Positions 44,150-52,544 of a stretch of 58,554 nucleotides of DNA are shown one piece after another. A model generated the notes under the pieces. That model was not told the origin of the DNA, ran no database searches, and saw nothing but the letters and a program-made list of their open reading frames with translations. Origin of the DNA: Oscillospiraceae bacterium (GTDB lineage Bacteria > Bacillota > Clostridia > Saccharofermentanales > Saccharofermentanaceae); assembly GCA_902764825.1 (NCBI GenBank), contig CACWXL010000021.1:1-58554 (forward strand), given 5' to 3'. Numbering within the stretch: position 1 is the stretch's first letter; every line of letters starts with the position of its first letter. The translations under genes and the position numbers were made by a program.

Positions 44150-44498
44150 TTGTTTTTGAGTATTAGTACGTAAAAAACCAGCTTTAGGCCGCTTGGAGAA
44201 CTCGGAATTACGGACTAATCTGAAGTTTTCGAGAATTAGTACGTAAAAAATCAGCTTTAGGCCGCTTGGTGAACTCGGAATTACGGACTAATCTGAAGTT
44301 ATCGAGAATTAGTACGTAAAAAATCAGCTTTAGACCACTTGGTGAACTCGTAATTACGGACTAATCTGAAGTTATCGAGAATTAGTACGTAAAAAACCAG
44401 CTTTAGGCCGCTTGGAGAACTCGGAATTACGGACTAATCTGAAGTTTTCGAGAATTAGTACGTCAAAAATCAGCTTTAGACCGCTTGGTGAACTCAGA
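44150..44498 (+). repeat. repeat locus C: 73-bp tandem array upstream of the RT gene
   Basis: Copies start at 44162, 44235, 44308, 44381 and 44454, each exactly 73 nt; the fifth stops after about 44 nt, and a 10-nt remnant of another precedes the first. Four full 39-nt dyads (TTACGGACTAAT, 15-nt loop, ATTAGTACGTAA) lie at 44208-44246, 44281-44319, 44354-44392 and 44427-44465. The stem is 12 bp with one mismatch in the middle. Copies 1 and 4 are identical; copies 2 and 3 share other variants. Copies differ at only a few sites, unlike diverged loci A and B. Orientation is opposite to A and B. Confidence 0.95.
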
Positions 44499-44537
44499 AA
44501 AGGGCCTTTTTCTGTAATTTTTGCCTTTTTTAAGGCG
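44495..44537 (+). terminator. hairpins with T tracts between the array and the RT promoter
   Basis: CAGAAAA and TTTTCTG form a 7-bp stem followed by TAATTTTT. Next, GCCTT and AAGGC form a second small stem around a T run (44523-44537). Both are terminator-like. They would end a plus-strand transcript of the array before the RT gene. Confidence 0.5.
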
Positions 44538-44594
44538 TTTGCGATAGTCAGCCTGCTCCGAGAACTTTAAATACACACGTTACCCCTCCCCTAG

Positions 44595-44603
44595 TGGTAC
44601 AAT
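44595..44603 (+). promoter_or_regulatory. extended -10 promoter of the RT gene
   Basis: TGGTACAAT, an extended -10, with no clear -35. Transcription would start at about 44610, giving the RT message a leader of about 25 nt that holds only the RBS. The array would then not be on the RT message from this promoter. Confidence 0.5.
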
Positions 44604-44633
44604 TATTCGAAAAACGGGTGAGGACAGCGCACG

Positions 44634-45824
44634 GTGTCACTGATCGACATGCTCTTCGAGAAGAGCAGCTGGGAACGGTTCTACGAATACAAGGCGGGGC
44701 TTAGGTGTTCTAAGCGCTTCAAGAAAGAGCTGCGCGATTATATCGACAGCAAATCTTACATGGCATATGAGCAGCAGATCAGGACGCTCAGTAGTCTCCC
44801 CCTCCCTGCCAAGGCCGTCATCAGCAAGATGAGTACGCAGAAGAAGCGCACGGTCTACAAGTACCCCTATGACTTCAACATGATCTTAAAGCTCCTGACT
44901 TATCTGACGCTTCGAAAATACGATCACATCTACACCAACACCCTTTATTCATTCCGTCCGGGCGTGTGCGCGAAAGATGCGATCATGGCGCTCTGCCGCT
45001 CGAAGGACATCACTAAGAAGTATTCTTACAAGATCGACGTGAGCGACTATTTCAATTCGATCCCTGTCGAAGGGATCTGCAGGGCGCTGGATGACACGGT
45101 CACGGATGACGGTGAGCTCCTCGCCTTCATGAAGGCGCTGCTTAAGGAAGAGAGAGTCAGATCGGGCGAGGATATGATCACAGAACAGAAAGGCATCATG
45201 GCAGGCACGCCGATCGCGTCGTTCTATGCAAATCTGTACCTGAAAGATCTCGATGAGTATTTCAGCGGCCGGGGGATCACATATGCGAGATATTCGGATG
45301 ACATCATCGTTTTCGCAGACAGCGAAGAGGAATTAAAAACATACAAGCAAACGATTCTTGACCACCTGAAGAGCAAGGGTCTTAAGGTCAATCCTGATAA
45401 GGAAGTCACCGCATCGCCTGAAGAAGGATTCACTTTCCTGGGCGTGGAGGTCAAAAACGGCGAGATCGACATCGCGCCCGCGTCGGTCGTCAAACTGAAG
45501 CAGAAGATGCGCAGGAAGGCCAGAGCCCTCGACCGCTGGCATCACAGAAAAGGCATCGACGGCACCAAGGCAGCGGCGGCTTTTATCCGCATTTTTAATC
45601 ACAAACTGCTTGAAGTAAATGACGACTCCGACCTCACGTGGAGCCTGTGGTTCTTCCCTGTCATCACGACTACGAAAAGCCTTCACGAGATCGATCTGTA
45701 CGCGCAGGAATTACTCAGATTTCTCATAAGCGGAAAGCACACCAAGGCACGCTTCAACGTCAGATACGAAGACCTGAAAGAATTAGGTTACAGAAGCCTT
45801 GTAAACGAGTACTATCAGCCGTAA
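44634..45824 (+). CDS. stand-alone group-II-like reverse transcriptase
   Basis: 396 residues starting with GTG (GGGTGAGGA nine bases upstream). RT motifs in order: RT2 with KRTVYKYPYDFNMILKLLTYL and NTLYSFRPGVCAKDAI (70-116), catalytic motif A KIDVSDYFNSI (D135), QKGIMAGTPIASFYANLYL (185-203), catalytic YSDDII (220-225), GLKVNPDKE and FTFLGVEV (249-273). A thumb-like basic helix (VVKLKQKMRRKARALD) and a 95-residue C-terminal region ending RSLVNEYYQP follow. There is no maturase X or HNH endonuclease domain, no retron VTG motif, and no group II intron RNA was noticed around it. YSDD replaces the common YADD. All catalytic aspartates are present. It lies 136 nt past a 73-bp tandem array and converges on an XRE gene. 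Function not known; cDNA synthesis tied to the array is a hypothesis. Confidence 0.88.
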   Translation: MSLIDMLFEKSSWERFYEYKAGLRCSKRFKKELRDYIDSKSYMAYEQQIRTLSSLPLPAKAVISKMSTQKKRTVYKYPYDFNMILKLLTYLTLRKYDHIYTNTLYSFRPGVCAKDAIMALCRSKDITKKYSYKIDVSDYFNSIPVEGICRALDDTVTDDGELLAFMKALLKEERVRSGEDMITEQKGIMAGTPIASFYANLYLKDLDEYFSGRGITYARYSDDIIVFADSEEELKTYKQTILDHLKSKGLKVNPDKEVTASPEEGFTFLGVEVKNGEIDIAPASVVKLKQKMRRKARALDRWHHRKGIDGTKAAAAFIRIFNHKLLEVNDDSDLTWSLWFFPVITTTKSLHEIDLYAQELLRFLISGKHTKARFNVRYEDLKELGYRSLVNEYYQP

Positions 45825-46540
45825 CCGTGATCGATGTGCTTCCAGCCGCCGTCTTCATCCCTGATAAGGATCCAGCTCCAGTTAGTATATGTGTAATTTG
45901 TATTAAGACTGCCGAAATCATAATTGCCGGTAGTAAAATCCGAAATCAGCACTATGGTCTTAACGCCTCTGTCACGCGTCTCATCAGCACAGACTTCATC
46001 GCCTGCATAGTATATGGTATTAAGAGTGCATCCGTTCCAGTCATTCTCGAAATCACGCTTGATAACTTCGATCGCACTTTCTATTTCTTCCTGTGAATAT
46101 AAAGAAGATTGGCGTTCCAATACTCTGACGTTGGATGCATCACCTGACATAATACTGCTGGAGACAGGATGTGAGATCAGAATAAAAGCGGCAAAGATAA
46201 ATAGCAGACCAAAGATGACTGAGGCAATAATTATCTTGATCTTCCTGTTGCGTTTGCGTCTGGCCATTTCGCGCGCCAGTTGTTCATTGATTATCGCAAG
46301 CTGCGCCGAGATCTTCTCGAGCTCTGAGGCCTGTTCAGGAGCTCCTGAGGGCTTTCCGAGAAGTTCACTTACCGGGACTTCCAATACCTCCGACAGTTTC
46401 TCCAGCATGTCGGCATCAGGTACGGAATAGCCTTTTTCCCATTTCGAAACAGTCTGTCTGACAATATTTAAAGCCTGCGCAAGGGTCTCCTGCGTGTAGC
46501 CTTTTTGTTTTCTTAAGTTCTTTATGTTGTCGCTAAGCAT
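45815..46540 (-). CDS. membrane-anchored XRE-family regulator
   Basis: 241 residues. The N-terminal helix-turn-helix is IKNLRKQKGYTQETLAQALNIVRQTVSKWEKGYSVPD. A coiled-coil-like, basic linker follows, then one helix (IIIASVIFGLLFIFAAFILIS) and an outside domain of about 110 residues with no assigned family. DNA binding coupled to an external domain suggests a one-component signal reader. Its 3' end overlaps that of the RT gene by ten bases in convergent orientation, so the two messages can pair. Confidence 0.82.
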   Translation of the reverse strand: MLSDNIKNLRKQKGYTQETLAQALNIVRQTVSKWEKGYSVPDADMLEKLSEVLEVPVSELLGKPSGAPEQASELEKISAQLAIINEQLAREMARRKRNRKIKIIIASVIFGLLFIFAAFILISHPVSSSIMSGDASNVRVLERQSSLYSQEEIESAIEVIKRDFENDWNGCTLNTIYYAGDEVCADETRDRGVKTIVLISDFTTGNYDFGSLNTNYTYTNWSWILIRDEDGGWKHIDHGYG

Positions 46541-46647
46541 ATTGCAAAACCTCCATTGCTTATGCCACGGTTATAGCTTTCGAAAACTCCAAACACAAGC
46601 AACGCAAATTAACATTTGGTTTTAATGATTCTAACACAAGCGATAAT

Positions 46648-46676
46648 AAAGAAGCCGCCCAATAAGGACGGCTCCT
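46648..46676 (-). terminator. terminator of the ABC exporter operon
   Basis: AGCCGTCC and GGGCGGCT form an 8-bp stem with one wobble pair, followed by TCTTTATT on the minus strand, 35 nt past the permease stop. Confidence 0.75.
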
Positions 46677-46710
46677 TCAACAAACTCAATCTATTCCCTA
46701 TTATTCGAAA

Positions 46711-49086
46711 TTATTCAGCTACCAGCATGTTGTATGCTTCGATCTTCTTGATCCTTCTTGTCTGCAGGAGAGCGAGGAAGAAAGATACTATGACGAAGGA
46801 TACGGCGATGATGACTACACCTGAGACAGGGATCGTGAAGTTGCACTTCACAAGACCGAACATGTGCATGAATGTTGACATGTAAGGATTTGCAAGGTAG
46901 TAGGATGCGATCGGGAAAACTACAGCCGATGCGATTACCGAAGGCATGAAGCTTAATGCTGTCTGGAGCATGAGGCTTCCTGATGTGTAGCCGACTGCCT
47001 TGTAGATTCCGTAGTCCCTGCGCTTGTGGTAAACGAGTGACTTGATGAGAAGGTAAAGGATCAAAGCAATGACCACCACTGAAATTGCGCACATAACTAG
47101 GAGCATTGTTATCGAGATACTCCTGAACGTTGTCATGCTGCCTTCCATGATCTCATAGAAATTCATCGTGTTTACAACATGTTCGCCGAACTTGTCCTTG
47201 CAGTCATCTAATACCTTATCGGTCGTGATGCGGTTATCGGATGTGCTCTCTGCTTCTTCCTTAAGGTCGAACCAGTACCATGCGGGGATGTGCTCCATAT
47301 CAACCAGGTGTTCTGCGGCGTCGAATGTGAAGAAAGCCTCGCGTCCTTCGTTGTTCGTTGTCTGGATGAATCCCGTTATCAGGTATGAATAGGACTTGTC
47401 ACCGAAATCGAGCTTGATCTCATCGCCGACTTCGAAGCCGTATTTTTTCGCGAAAGCACCGCTTACTGCGACTTCGTTATCGTACTGCGGGAGCCTTCCC
47501 TGATAGCACAGATCGTGGTTGTTCATTTTCGATGAATCATCAACAATGTAAGTAAGGAAGCTTTCCTCATCGTTGTAGTAGAAGTTCATGTTGATGATCT
47601 TTCGAAGGTTCGTGATATCGGATCTGGATTCGAGATATTCAAGGCCTTCTTCTGCTGTCTCGTTATCGAAAGTAACAACGCCTGAACACATCTCGGTCAT
47701 GAGGATCTCGAGCTTCGGATGACGGCTGAAGTTCTCATACATCAGCAGTGCAATTACGCAGGTGAAGATCATGAAGCCGAGCACCAGGAAAGTTATCACA
47801 TTCTGCTTCATGTTGCCGAAGAAAGTCTTCATTGCAAGGCTTGCATTAAGGCCTAACGAAGTCTTATCGAGAGCCACATGATTCTTCTTGAAATTATGTG
47901 ATTCAACACCTTCTCTCAAAGCCACGATCGGATGGATCTTTGTTATCCTGGAAGCGCAGGCAGCCGTAACGATAAGCGTAAATACGATGATGAATGCGAC
48001 CGGGATCAGTGTAGCCGGAAGATTGAATGAGACCTGATACGGCAGACCCATCTGACCGACTACTATGCCGGCGAATAACGGCATGGACAGATATGCTGAC
48101 AATATTCCTGCCACGCTCGCGAAAACAGCGATCAGGAAGAACCAGAGGATAAGTGATCCCTTGATGTCTTTACCGGTATATCCGATAGCCTTAAGCGCGC
48201 CTAAAGTCTTCATGTTCTCCTTGATGTAATTGGAGATGCAGTTGGCGAGCATCATTGCGACAGCTGCAACGACCATCGTAGTGATAACAAGGAATGATAC
48301 CGCGAGGATGAGGCCGATAAACGTTCTTGAGCTTAAAACGTTGTCAATGGCATAGCCGGTAACGATCGCATTGGGATTGATCTTAAGAAGTTCATTTCTG
48401 TTCCTGATCCTGAAGCCGCCGTTGCTGACGCCTTCCTTCAGATCGTAGATGATCATGATGCCTTCAGCGGTCTTTCCGTCTCTTTCGAAGATCTTATTAT
48501 ATGTATCATCGTCAATAACGAATGTGTACATGGCAGTGTTGTTGCAGCCGCCGTATGTAACTGCTGTAAAGCCCTTTACCGTAAAGCTGTATTTGACGCC
48601 TTCCACTGCGAATTCGAATGTGTCTTTTAACTTGATACCGCCGCCGGTATAGAACTGATAAGGAAGATAGATATAACTGCCTGTGACAGACTGATCTTCC
48701 GTAATAACTTCCATCCTGTCCAGCTTTCTGCTGAAGGCACTGCTGTCATTGAGCGCGATATCGATGGATACATTTCCTGTACCGAAAGGAAGCGGGATAG
48801 CACCGAACTGGAGATTCCTGTAGATAAAGTAATCATCAGTATCGTCCTTGATCATTTCATCGATCTTCTCATCAGTCATATCCTCAATACCGTTTCTGGC
48901 CATGATATAACCGTCGCCGGAATTAAGACGCTCTGCTTCTTTTCCCGCTGTCGGGAGCACATCGAAAAATATCATAAGCGATATTCCGATCAGAAGGCTT
49001 GCGATAAACATCAGAAAGAAAAGTCCTACTGACGTACCTCTGTTTTTCCTGAGGTTCGATTTGGTAAGTAATAATGTCTTGTTCAT
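46711..49086 (-). CDS. ABC transporter permease with FtsX domains (MacB/BceB-like)
   Basis: 791 residues. A first helix is followed by a large extracytoplasmic domain, three helices with the FtsX fold (NCISNYIKENMKTLGALKAIGYTGKDI near residue 280), a fourth, a second outside domain and three more helices (KRRDYGIYKAVGYTSGSLMLQ). Such exporters move peptides or lipoproteins, or act as mechanotransmitters. The ATG at 49086 has GGGTGG upstream. It follows the ATPase gene directly. The nearby two-component system at 52545-54489 may control it. Confidence 0.88.
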   Translation of the reverse strand: MNKTLLLTKSNLRKNRGTSVGLFFLMFIASLLIGISLMIFFDVLPTAGKEAERLNSGDGYIMARNGIEDMTDEKIDEMIKDDTDDYFIYRNLQFGAIPLPFGTGNVSIDIALNDSSAFSRKLDRMEVITEDQSVTGSYIYLPYQFYTGGGIKLKDTFEFAVEGVKYSFTVKGFTAVTYGGCNNTAMYTFVIDDDTYNKIFERDGKTAEGIMIIYDLKEGVSNGGFRIRNRNELLKINPNAIVTGYAIDNVLSSRTFIGLILAVSFLVITTMVVAAVAMMLANCISNYIKENMKTLGALKAIGYTGKDIKGSLILWFFLIAVFASVAGILSAYLSMPLFAGIVVGQMGLPYQVSFNLPATLIPVAFIIVFTLIVTAACASRITKIHPIVALREGVESHNFKKNHVALDKTSLGLNASLAMKTFFGNMKQNVITFLVLGFMIFTCVIALLMYENFSRHPKLEILMTEMCSGVVTFDNETAEEGLEYLESRSDITNLRKIINMNFYYNDEESFLTYIVDDSSKMNNHDLCYQGRLPQYDNEVAVSGAFAKKYGFEVGDEIKLDFGDKSYSYLITGFIQTTNNEGREAFFTFDAAEHLVDMEHIPAWYWFDLKEEAESTSDNRITTDKVLDDCKDKFGEHVVNTMNFYEIMEGSMTTFRSISITMLLVMCAISVVVIALILYLLIKSLVYHKRRDYGIYKAVGYTSGSLMLQTALSFMPSVIASAVVFPIASYYLANPYMSTFMHMFGLVKCNFTIPVSGVVIIAVSFVIVSFFLALLQTRRIKKIEAYNMLVAE

Positions 49087-49088
49087 GA

Positions 49089-49844
49089 TTACCACCCCAT
49101 CGTAGCGAGGAAGTCATTTAACTTCTGATGACGGTCTTTGTCACCTGTCACATACTTGCCGAGGTTGCACTCGCCGGCGATCTCGCCGTCCTTTACATAA
49201 AGGATGCGGTTGCCTCTTCTTGCACTTGAGATATCGTGTGTGACCATTACGATCGACTGGCCCTTCTCATTGAACTTGGTAAGTGTATCAAGAACGGCCT
49301 TACCCGTCTGTGAATTCAAAGCTCCTGTTGGCTCGTCAGCGAAAACAAGCTTCGGATCATTGATCAATGCTCTTGCGATGCCGACTCTCTGAGCCTCACC
49401 GCCTGAGATCTGTGTGGGGAACTTGCCCCAGAGAGTCTCATCGATATTAACTGCCTTAAGAAGTTCACCGGCCTTCTTGGCGAGGACTCTCTTATCCTTA
49501 TAAACGAGAAGGCCTGCTGCCATGATGTTATCTAAAACGCTCATCGAATCAACGAGATACACCTGCTGGAAAACGAATCCGCAGTTAGATCTTCTGAAGA
49601 TCGCGAGCTCATCCGTATTCATCCCGGTGATATCTGTGCCGTCGAATGTTACTGTGCCCAAAGTCGGCTTGTCCATTCCGGAAAGTGAATAAAGAAGTGT
49701 GGACTTGCCGGCACCGGATGCTCCCATGATGATCGTGAAATCACCTTCATAGATCTCAAGATCTATATTCTTAAGAACGTGCTGCTGAATGCCGCCGTTT
49801 GAAAATGTCTTGCAAAGTTTCTTAGTTTCAATAATGTTTTTCAT
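49089..49844 (-). CDS. ABC transporter ATP-binding protein (MacB/BceA type)
   Basis: 251 residues. Walker A GASGAGKST (41-49), Q-loop near VFQQVYL, signature ISGGEAQRVGIARALI and Walker B LVFADEPTGAL, then VMVTHD. Partner of the FtsX-domain permease that follows; the two stop and start codons are 2 nt apart. AGGAGGT-like site upstream. First gene of the operon. Confidence 0.93.
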   Translation of the reverse strand: MKNIIETKKLCKTFSNGGIQQHVLKNIDLEIYEGDFTIIMGASGAGKSTLLYSLSGMDKPTLGTVTFDGTDITGMNTDELAIFRRSNCGFVFQQVYLVDSMSVLDNIMAAGLLVYKDKRVLAKKAGELLKAVNIDETLWGKFPTQISGGEAQRVGIARALINDPKLVFADEPTGALNSQTGKAVLDTLTKFNEKGQSIVMVTHDISSARRGNRILYVKDGEIAGECNLGKYVTGDKDRHQKLNDFLATMGW

Positions 49845-49940
49845 GTCTTTCGACCTCCTTATAGCACAAAGGATATTCTTTTAACCCTTAAATGCCTTTA
49901 AGGAACTCTTAAATAGTTCTTAAATCGATTTCGAAAACAA

Positions 49941-49978
49941 AAAGCCTTCACCGAAGTATTGTACCACGGGAAGGCTTT
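49941..49978 (-). terminator. terminator of the second solute-binding lipoprotein gene
   Basis: AAAGCCTTC and GAAGGCTTT form a 9-bp stem followed by TTGTTTTC on the minus strand. Confidence 0.75.
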
Positions 49979-50001
49979 CAGGATTTTGATTATTGATCTG
50001 T

Positions 50002-52227
50002 CTAACGCTCGTCAAGAACCTTCTGACATCTGTCACTGATTATCTTGATCGTCTCGTCTATGCTTTTCTTATCAGCATAATACGGCTGCAGTTCTTCGAT
50101 TATGACCTTATAAACTTGAGTGTCATATGCAGCAACACAGTCGGCCTTTTCAAGCATATGGACATATCTCTCGATATCGGATTCATCTAAAACTCTGCTT
50201 ATGTGTCGTTCTTTCAAAGTGATGTTTGCCTCTTTTAAAGCTGTCTGAGCATATTCATTAAAAGCAACTCGATTTATCGGATTCTCATTTTTTAGTGCCT
50301 TCTGAGCCTCATAACATAAAGCAGCCTTTACAAACTCCCATGACACATTCAAGTCAGATGAACATGCAGTTACGGCTATTGTGTTGAAATTCGTTATCAT
50401 CGGTCCACGACCGTCAAAAGAAGGTGCACCATATATATCATTAGAAGGATCAAAACAGGGTTGATCGACCAAATCAAAATATGCATCACCAAGCACAACC
50501 CATTGAGCGCCATTTACCTCAGTTTCATTTGAATATTGATTCTCAGGAATGTTATTCTTTGAATACTCAATCAGAGATCGGAACTCGGCACTGTCAACCT
50601 TTACTTTCTTTTCTGAGATGAATTGATCATGCATTGAGCAGAAAAGGAAATAGAAATAGTCTTGTCTGTCATTTCCCAGACTGATAGGATCAATACCGTT
50701 GCACGTTTCTTTTACGAATCTGCTATATTCATCAAAAGTAAAACCATTTTTCCCATAAGCTACGTTTTCTTTGTCGGTCATTATTCCCAACACATTCATC
50801 GTTAACGGAATCTGATACAATTGACCATTTGCAGCAAATGCTTCAAAAGCGTTTTCAAAATAGTCCGCTTTATTTAGACCATTCTTGCCATCTATGTAAG
50901 GATACAGATTTACAAGAAAATCCTGTGTATCCAACTGAGTAGAATCACCTAGACCGATAATAATATCCGGGCCGTTACCATTGCGGATATCAACGGCTAA
51001 TTGATCCGTGATAAGGTTAACCGTATCGGCTAGTGTTGCCTCTGCCTGGTAATACTCGGGGAGGCTAAAAAATGCACAGTCATATCTGGTTGAAATATAA
51101 GCAAAATAATCCTTGCTATTTCTGTTGAATTCTTGCTGGGTTTCTCCCATCAATGTATTAATACCCCAGATAGGAGCAATTTCAAGAACCTTTTTGCCTG
51201 CATAAGGATTCTTGTCGGTTTTCTCAAGTATTGTCAGTTTGCATCTACCTGGAGTCTCATTACGCGAACTTCTTAAATCTTTAAACACTGCCCTCTTATT
51301 GTCAGCATATTGAAAATTCCCGCAAGAAAGATAATACATATTACAATCAGAATAGTTGAAATCCAAAACCACTGATTCTGTATTATCTTCCAAGGTATAC
51401 TGCTTTATATCATGTCCGTCATTTTTAAGTATTTTTCCATCAAGACACACTTGTGCGCCATATTGATAGGTTTTCAGAACATCATTTGATTTAATTATTT
51501 CTTCTTTTCCTGTTTTCAAATCAACCTTAAAAAATTGATCAGTACTGCTTACGTACACAAGACTATCATTCCATATATTTGCACTTCCAGGAGTGCCTTT
51601 GTCAGGTACAGTATCCCAAATAACTTTACCGGAATGATCTATTTTTGTTATATCCGATTTTACTACACTGCCATCAATCCAATCATAAATAAGAATATAA
51701 CCATCTTCTATTTCAAAAAGATTATATGGTTGGATGTCATTTCTAAAACTCTTAAGCGAAATATCAAACTGTTTATTCCAACTCAGAGTTTCATTATCAA
51801 CACTATAAATGGCAGCGATTGAGTTTTCTTTATCAACCAATAAGGCATTCATTCCAAGTTTTGAATTACCAATGCAACAATCAGAATAAACTCTTCCGGT
51901 CTCAAAACTTAGCAGGTCTGTCTGTTGCTTTAATTCACCATTATAGTCATAGAAATTGATATACTCTTCATTTGAATCTGGCAAATCTTTTTCAGCACTA
52001 ACATAAATGGCAAAATATTCTTCGTTATAACATTCAGGCGATACATAACTATACAAGTATTCTTTTCTGTTCATATACTCATCGGCCAGAACGAGATTAT
52101 GATATTCATAAAAAGATGCTGTTTCAGGAACAGTATCCGGTGTTTTTGAATTGCTCGTTTTAACTTTACTACATGCATTCAATAACATAATGCATAGCAG
52201 TAAAAAAATAAGAAATTTAACTTTCAT
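50002..52227 (-). CDS. large lipoprotein, propeller-like plus solute-binding domain; paralog of 38890
   Basis: 741 residues from the ATG at 52227; a TTG eight codons earlier is not supported. Signal peptide with lipobox LLNAC (Cys19). The N-terminal 330 residues show repeated short strands (DYVVIDW-type, IWNDSLVYVSSTDQFFKVDLKTGKEE), the C-terminal part a solute-binding fold with GNGPDIIIGLGDS, LYPYIDGKNGLNKADYFENAFEAFAANGQLYQIPLTMNVLGI. The last segment parallels the 38890 paralog (KLYQLPLNVKMKGI). It is visibly richer in A and T than its neighbours, which may mean recent transfer. It lies between an ABC exporter and a two-component system but has no permease of its own. Confidence 0.8.
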   Translation of the reverse strand: MKVKFLIFLLLCIMLLNACSKVKTSNSKTPDTVPETASFYEYHNLVLADEYMNRKEYLYSYVSPECYNEEYFAIYVSAEKDLPDSNEEYINFYDYNGELKQQTDLLSFETGRVYSDCCIGNSKLGMNALLVDKENSIAAIYSVDNETLSWNKQFDISLKSFRNDIQPYNLFEIEDGYILIYDWIDGSVVKSDITKIDHSGKVIWDTVPDKGTPGSANIWNDSLVYVSSTDQFFKVDLKTGKEEIIKSNDVLKTYQYGAQVCLDGKILKNDGHDIKQYTLEDNTESVVLDFNYSDCNMYYLSCGNFQYADNKRAVFKDLRSSRNETPGRCKLTILEKTDKNPYAGKKVLEIAPIWGINTLMGETQQEFNRNSKDYFAYISTRYDCAFFSLPEYYQAEATLADTVNLITDQLAVDIRNGNGPDIIIGLGDSTQLDTQDFLVNLYPYIDGKNGLNKADYFENAFEAFAANGQLYQIPLTMNVLGIMTDKENVAYGKNGFTFDEYSRFVKETCNGIDPISLGNDRQDYFYFLFCSMHDQFISEKKVKVDSAEFRSLIEYSKNNIPENQYSNETEVNGAQWVVLGDAYFDLVDQPCFDPSNDIYGAPSFDGRGPMITNFNTIAVTACSSDLNVSWEFVKAALCYEAQKALKNENPINRVAFNEYAQTALKEANITLKERHISRVLDESDIERYVHMLEKADCVAAYDTQVYKVIIEELQPYYADKKSIDETIKIISDRCQKVLDER

Positions 52228-52544
52228 GTTCGACCCAGTATTCTGGCACAAAGCCGATATTTTTTGATGTAAGTTAATAAAATTGCCTCATCGGCCCATA
52301 TCTCCATATCGTCGATGGATGTCAGAGCAAATAAAGTCTGTCATCTTACCGCGGTGTCCTGATGGTACAAAAAAGGGTATTTGAGCGCAATAGATTTTCG
52401 CAAACTGAGGGATAAAGTAAAAAATCCAGGGATAAAGTAAAATTTTTGGGGTTGAAAATCAAATTTTATTGCGTTTTGAGGCGCAAAAAGGTCTTCCCGC
52501 GTCACCTGCGGAAATAATAATCTTAGCATTCTTCAGAGTGATTT
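52228..52544. other. 317-nt AT-rich gap with a 15-nt direct repeat
   Basis: AGGGATAAAGTAAAA occurs at 52408-52422 and 52428-52442, exactly 20 nt apart, about 185-215 nt upstream of the lipoprotein start. Two direct repeats about two helix turns apart is the pattern of an OmpR-type response-regulator site. No gene and no clear promoter pair were seen. Little else is present. Confidence 0.5.

Noticed and set aside
44634..45824. Diversity-generating retroelement or retron
   Set aside because: No variable-protein gene or adenine-specific changes between copies (differences are C/T, G/A, A/T). No retron VTG motif, and no msr/msd-like fold was recognised.
44634..45824. Group II intron ORF
   Set aside because: No maturase X or endonuclease domain. 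No 5' GUGYG boundary or domain V hairpin was noticed around it; a covariance search was not possible here.
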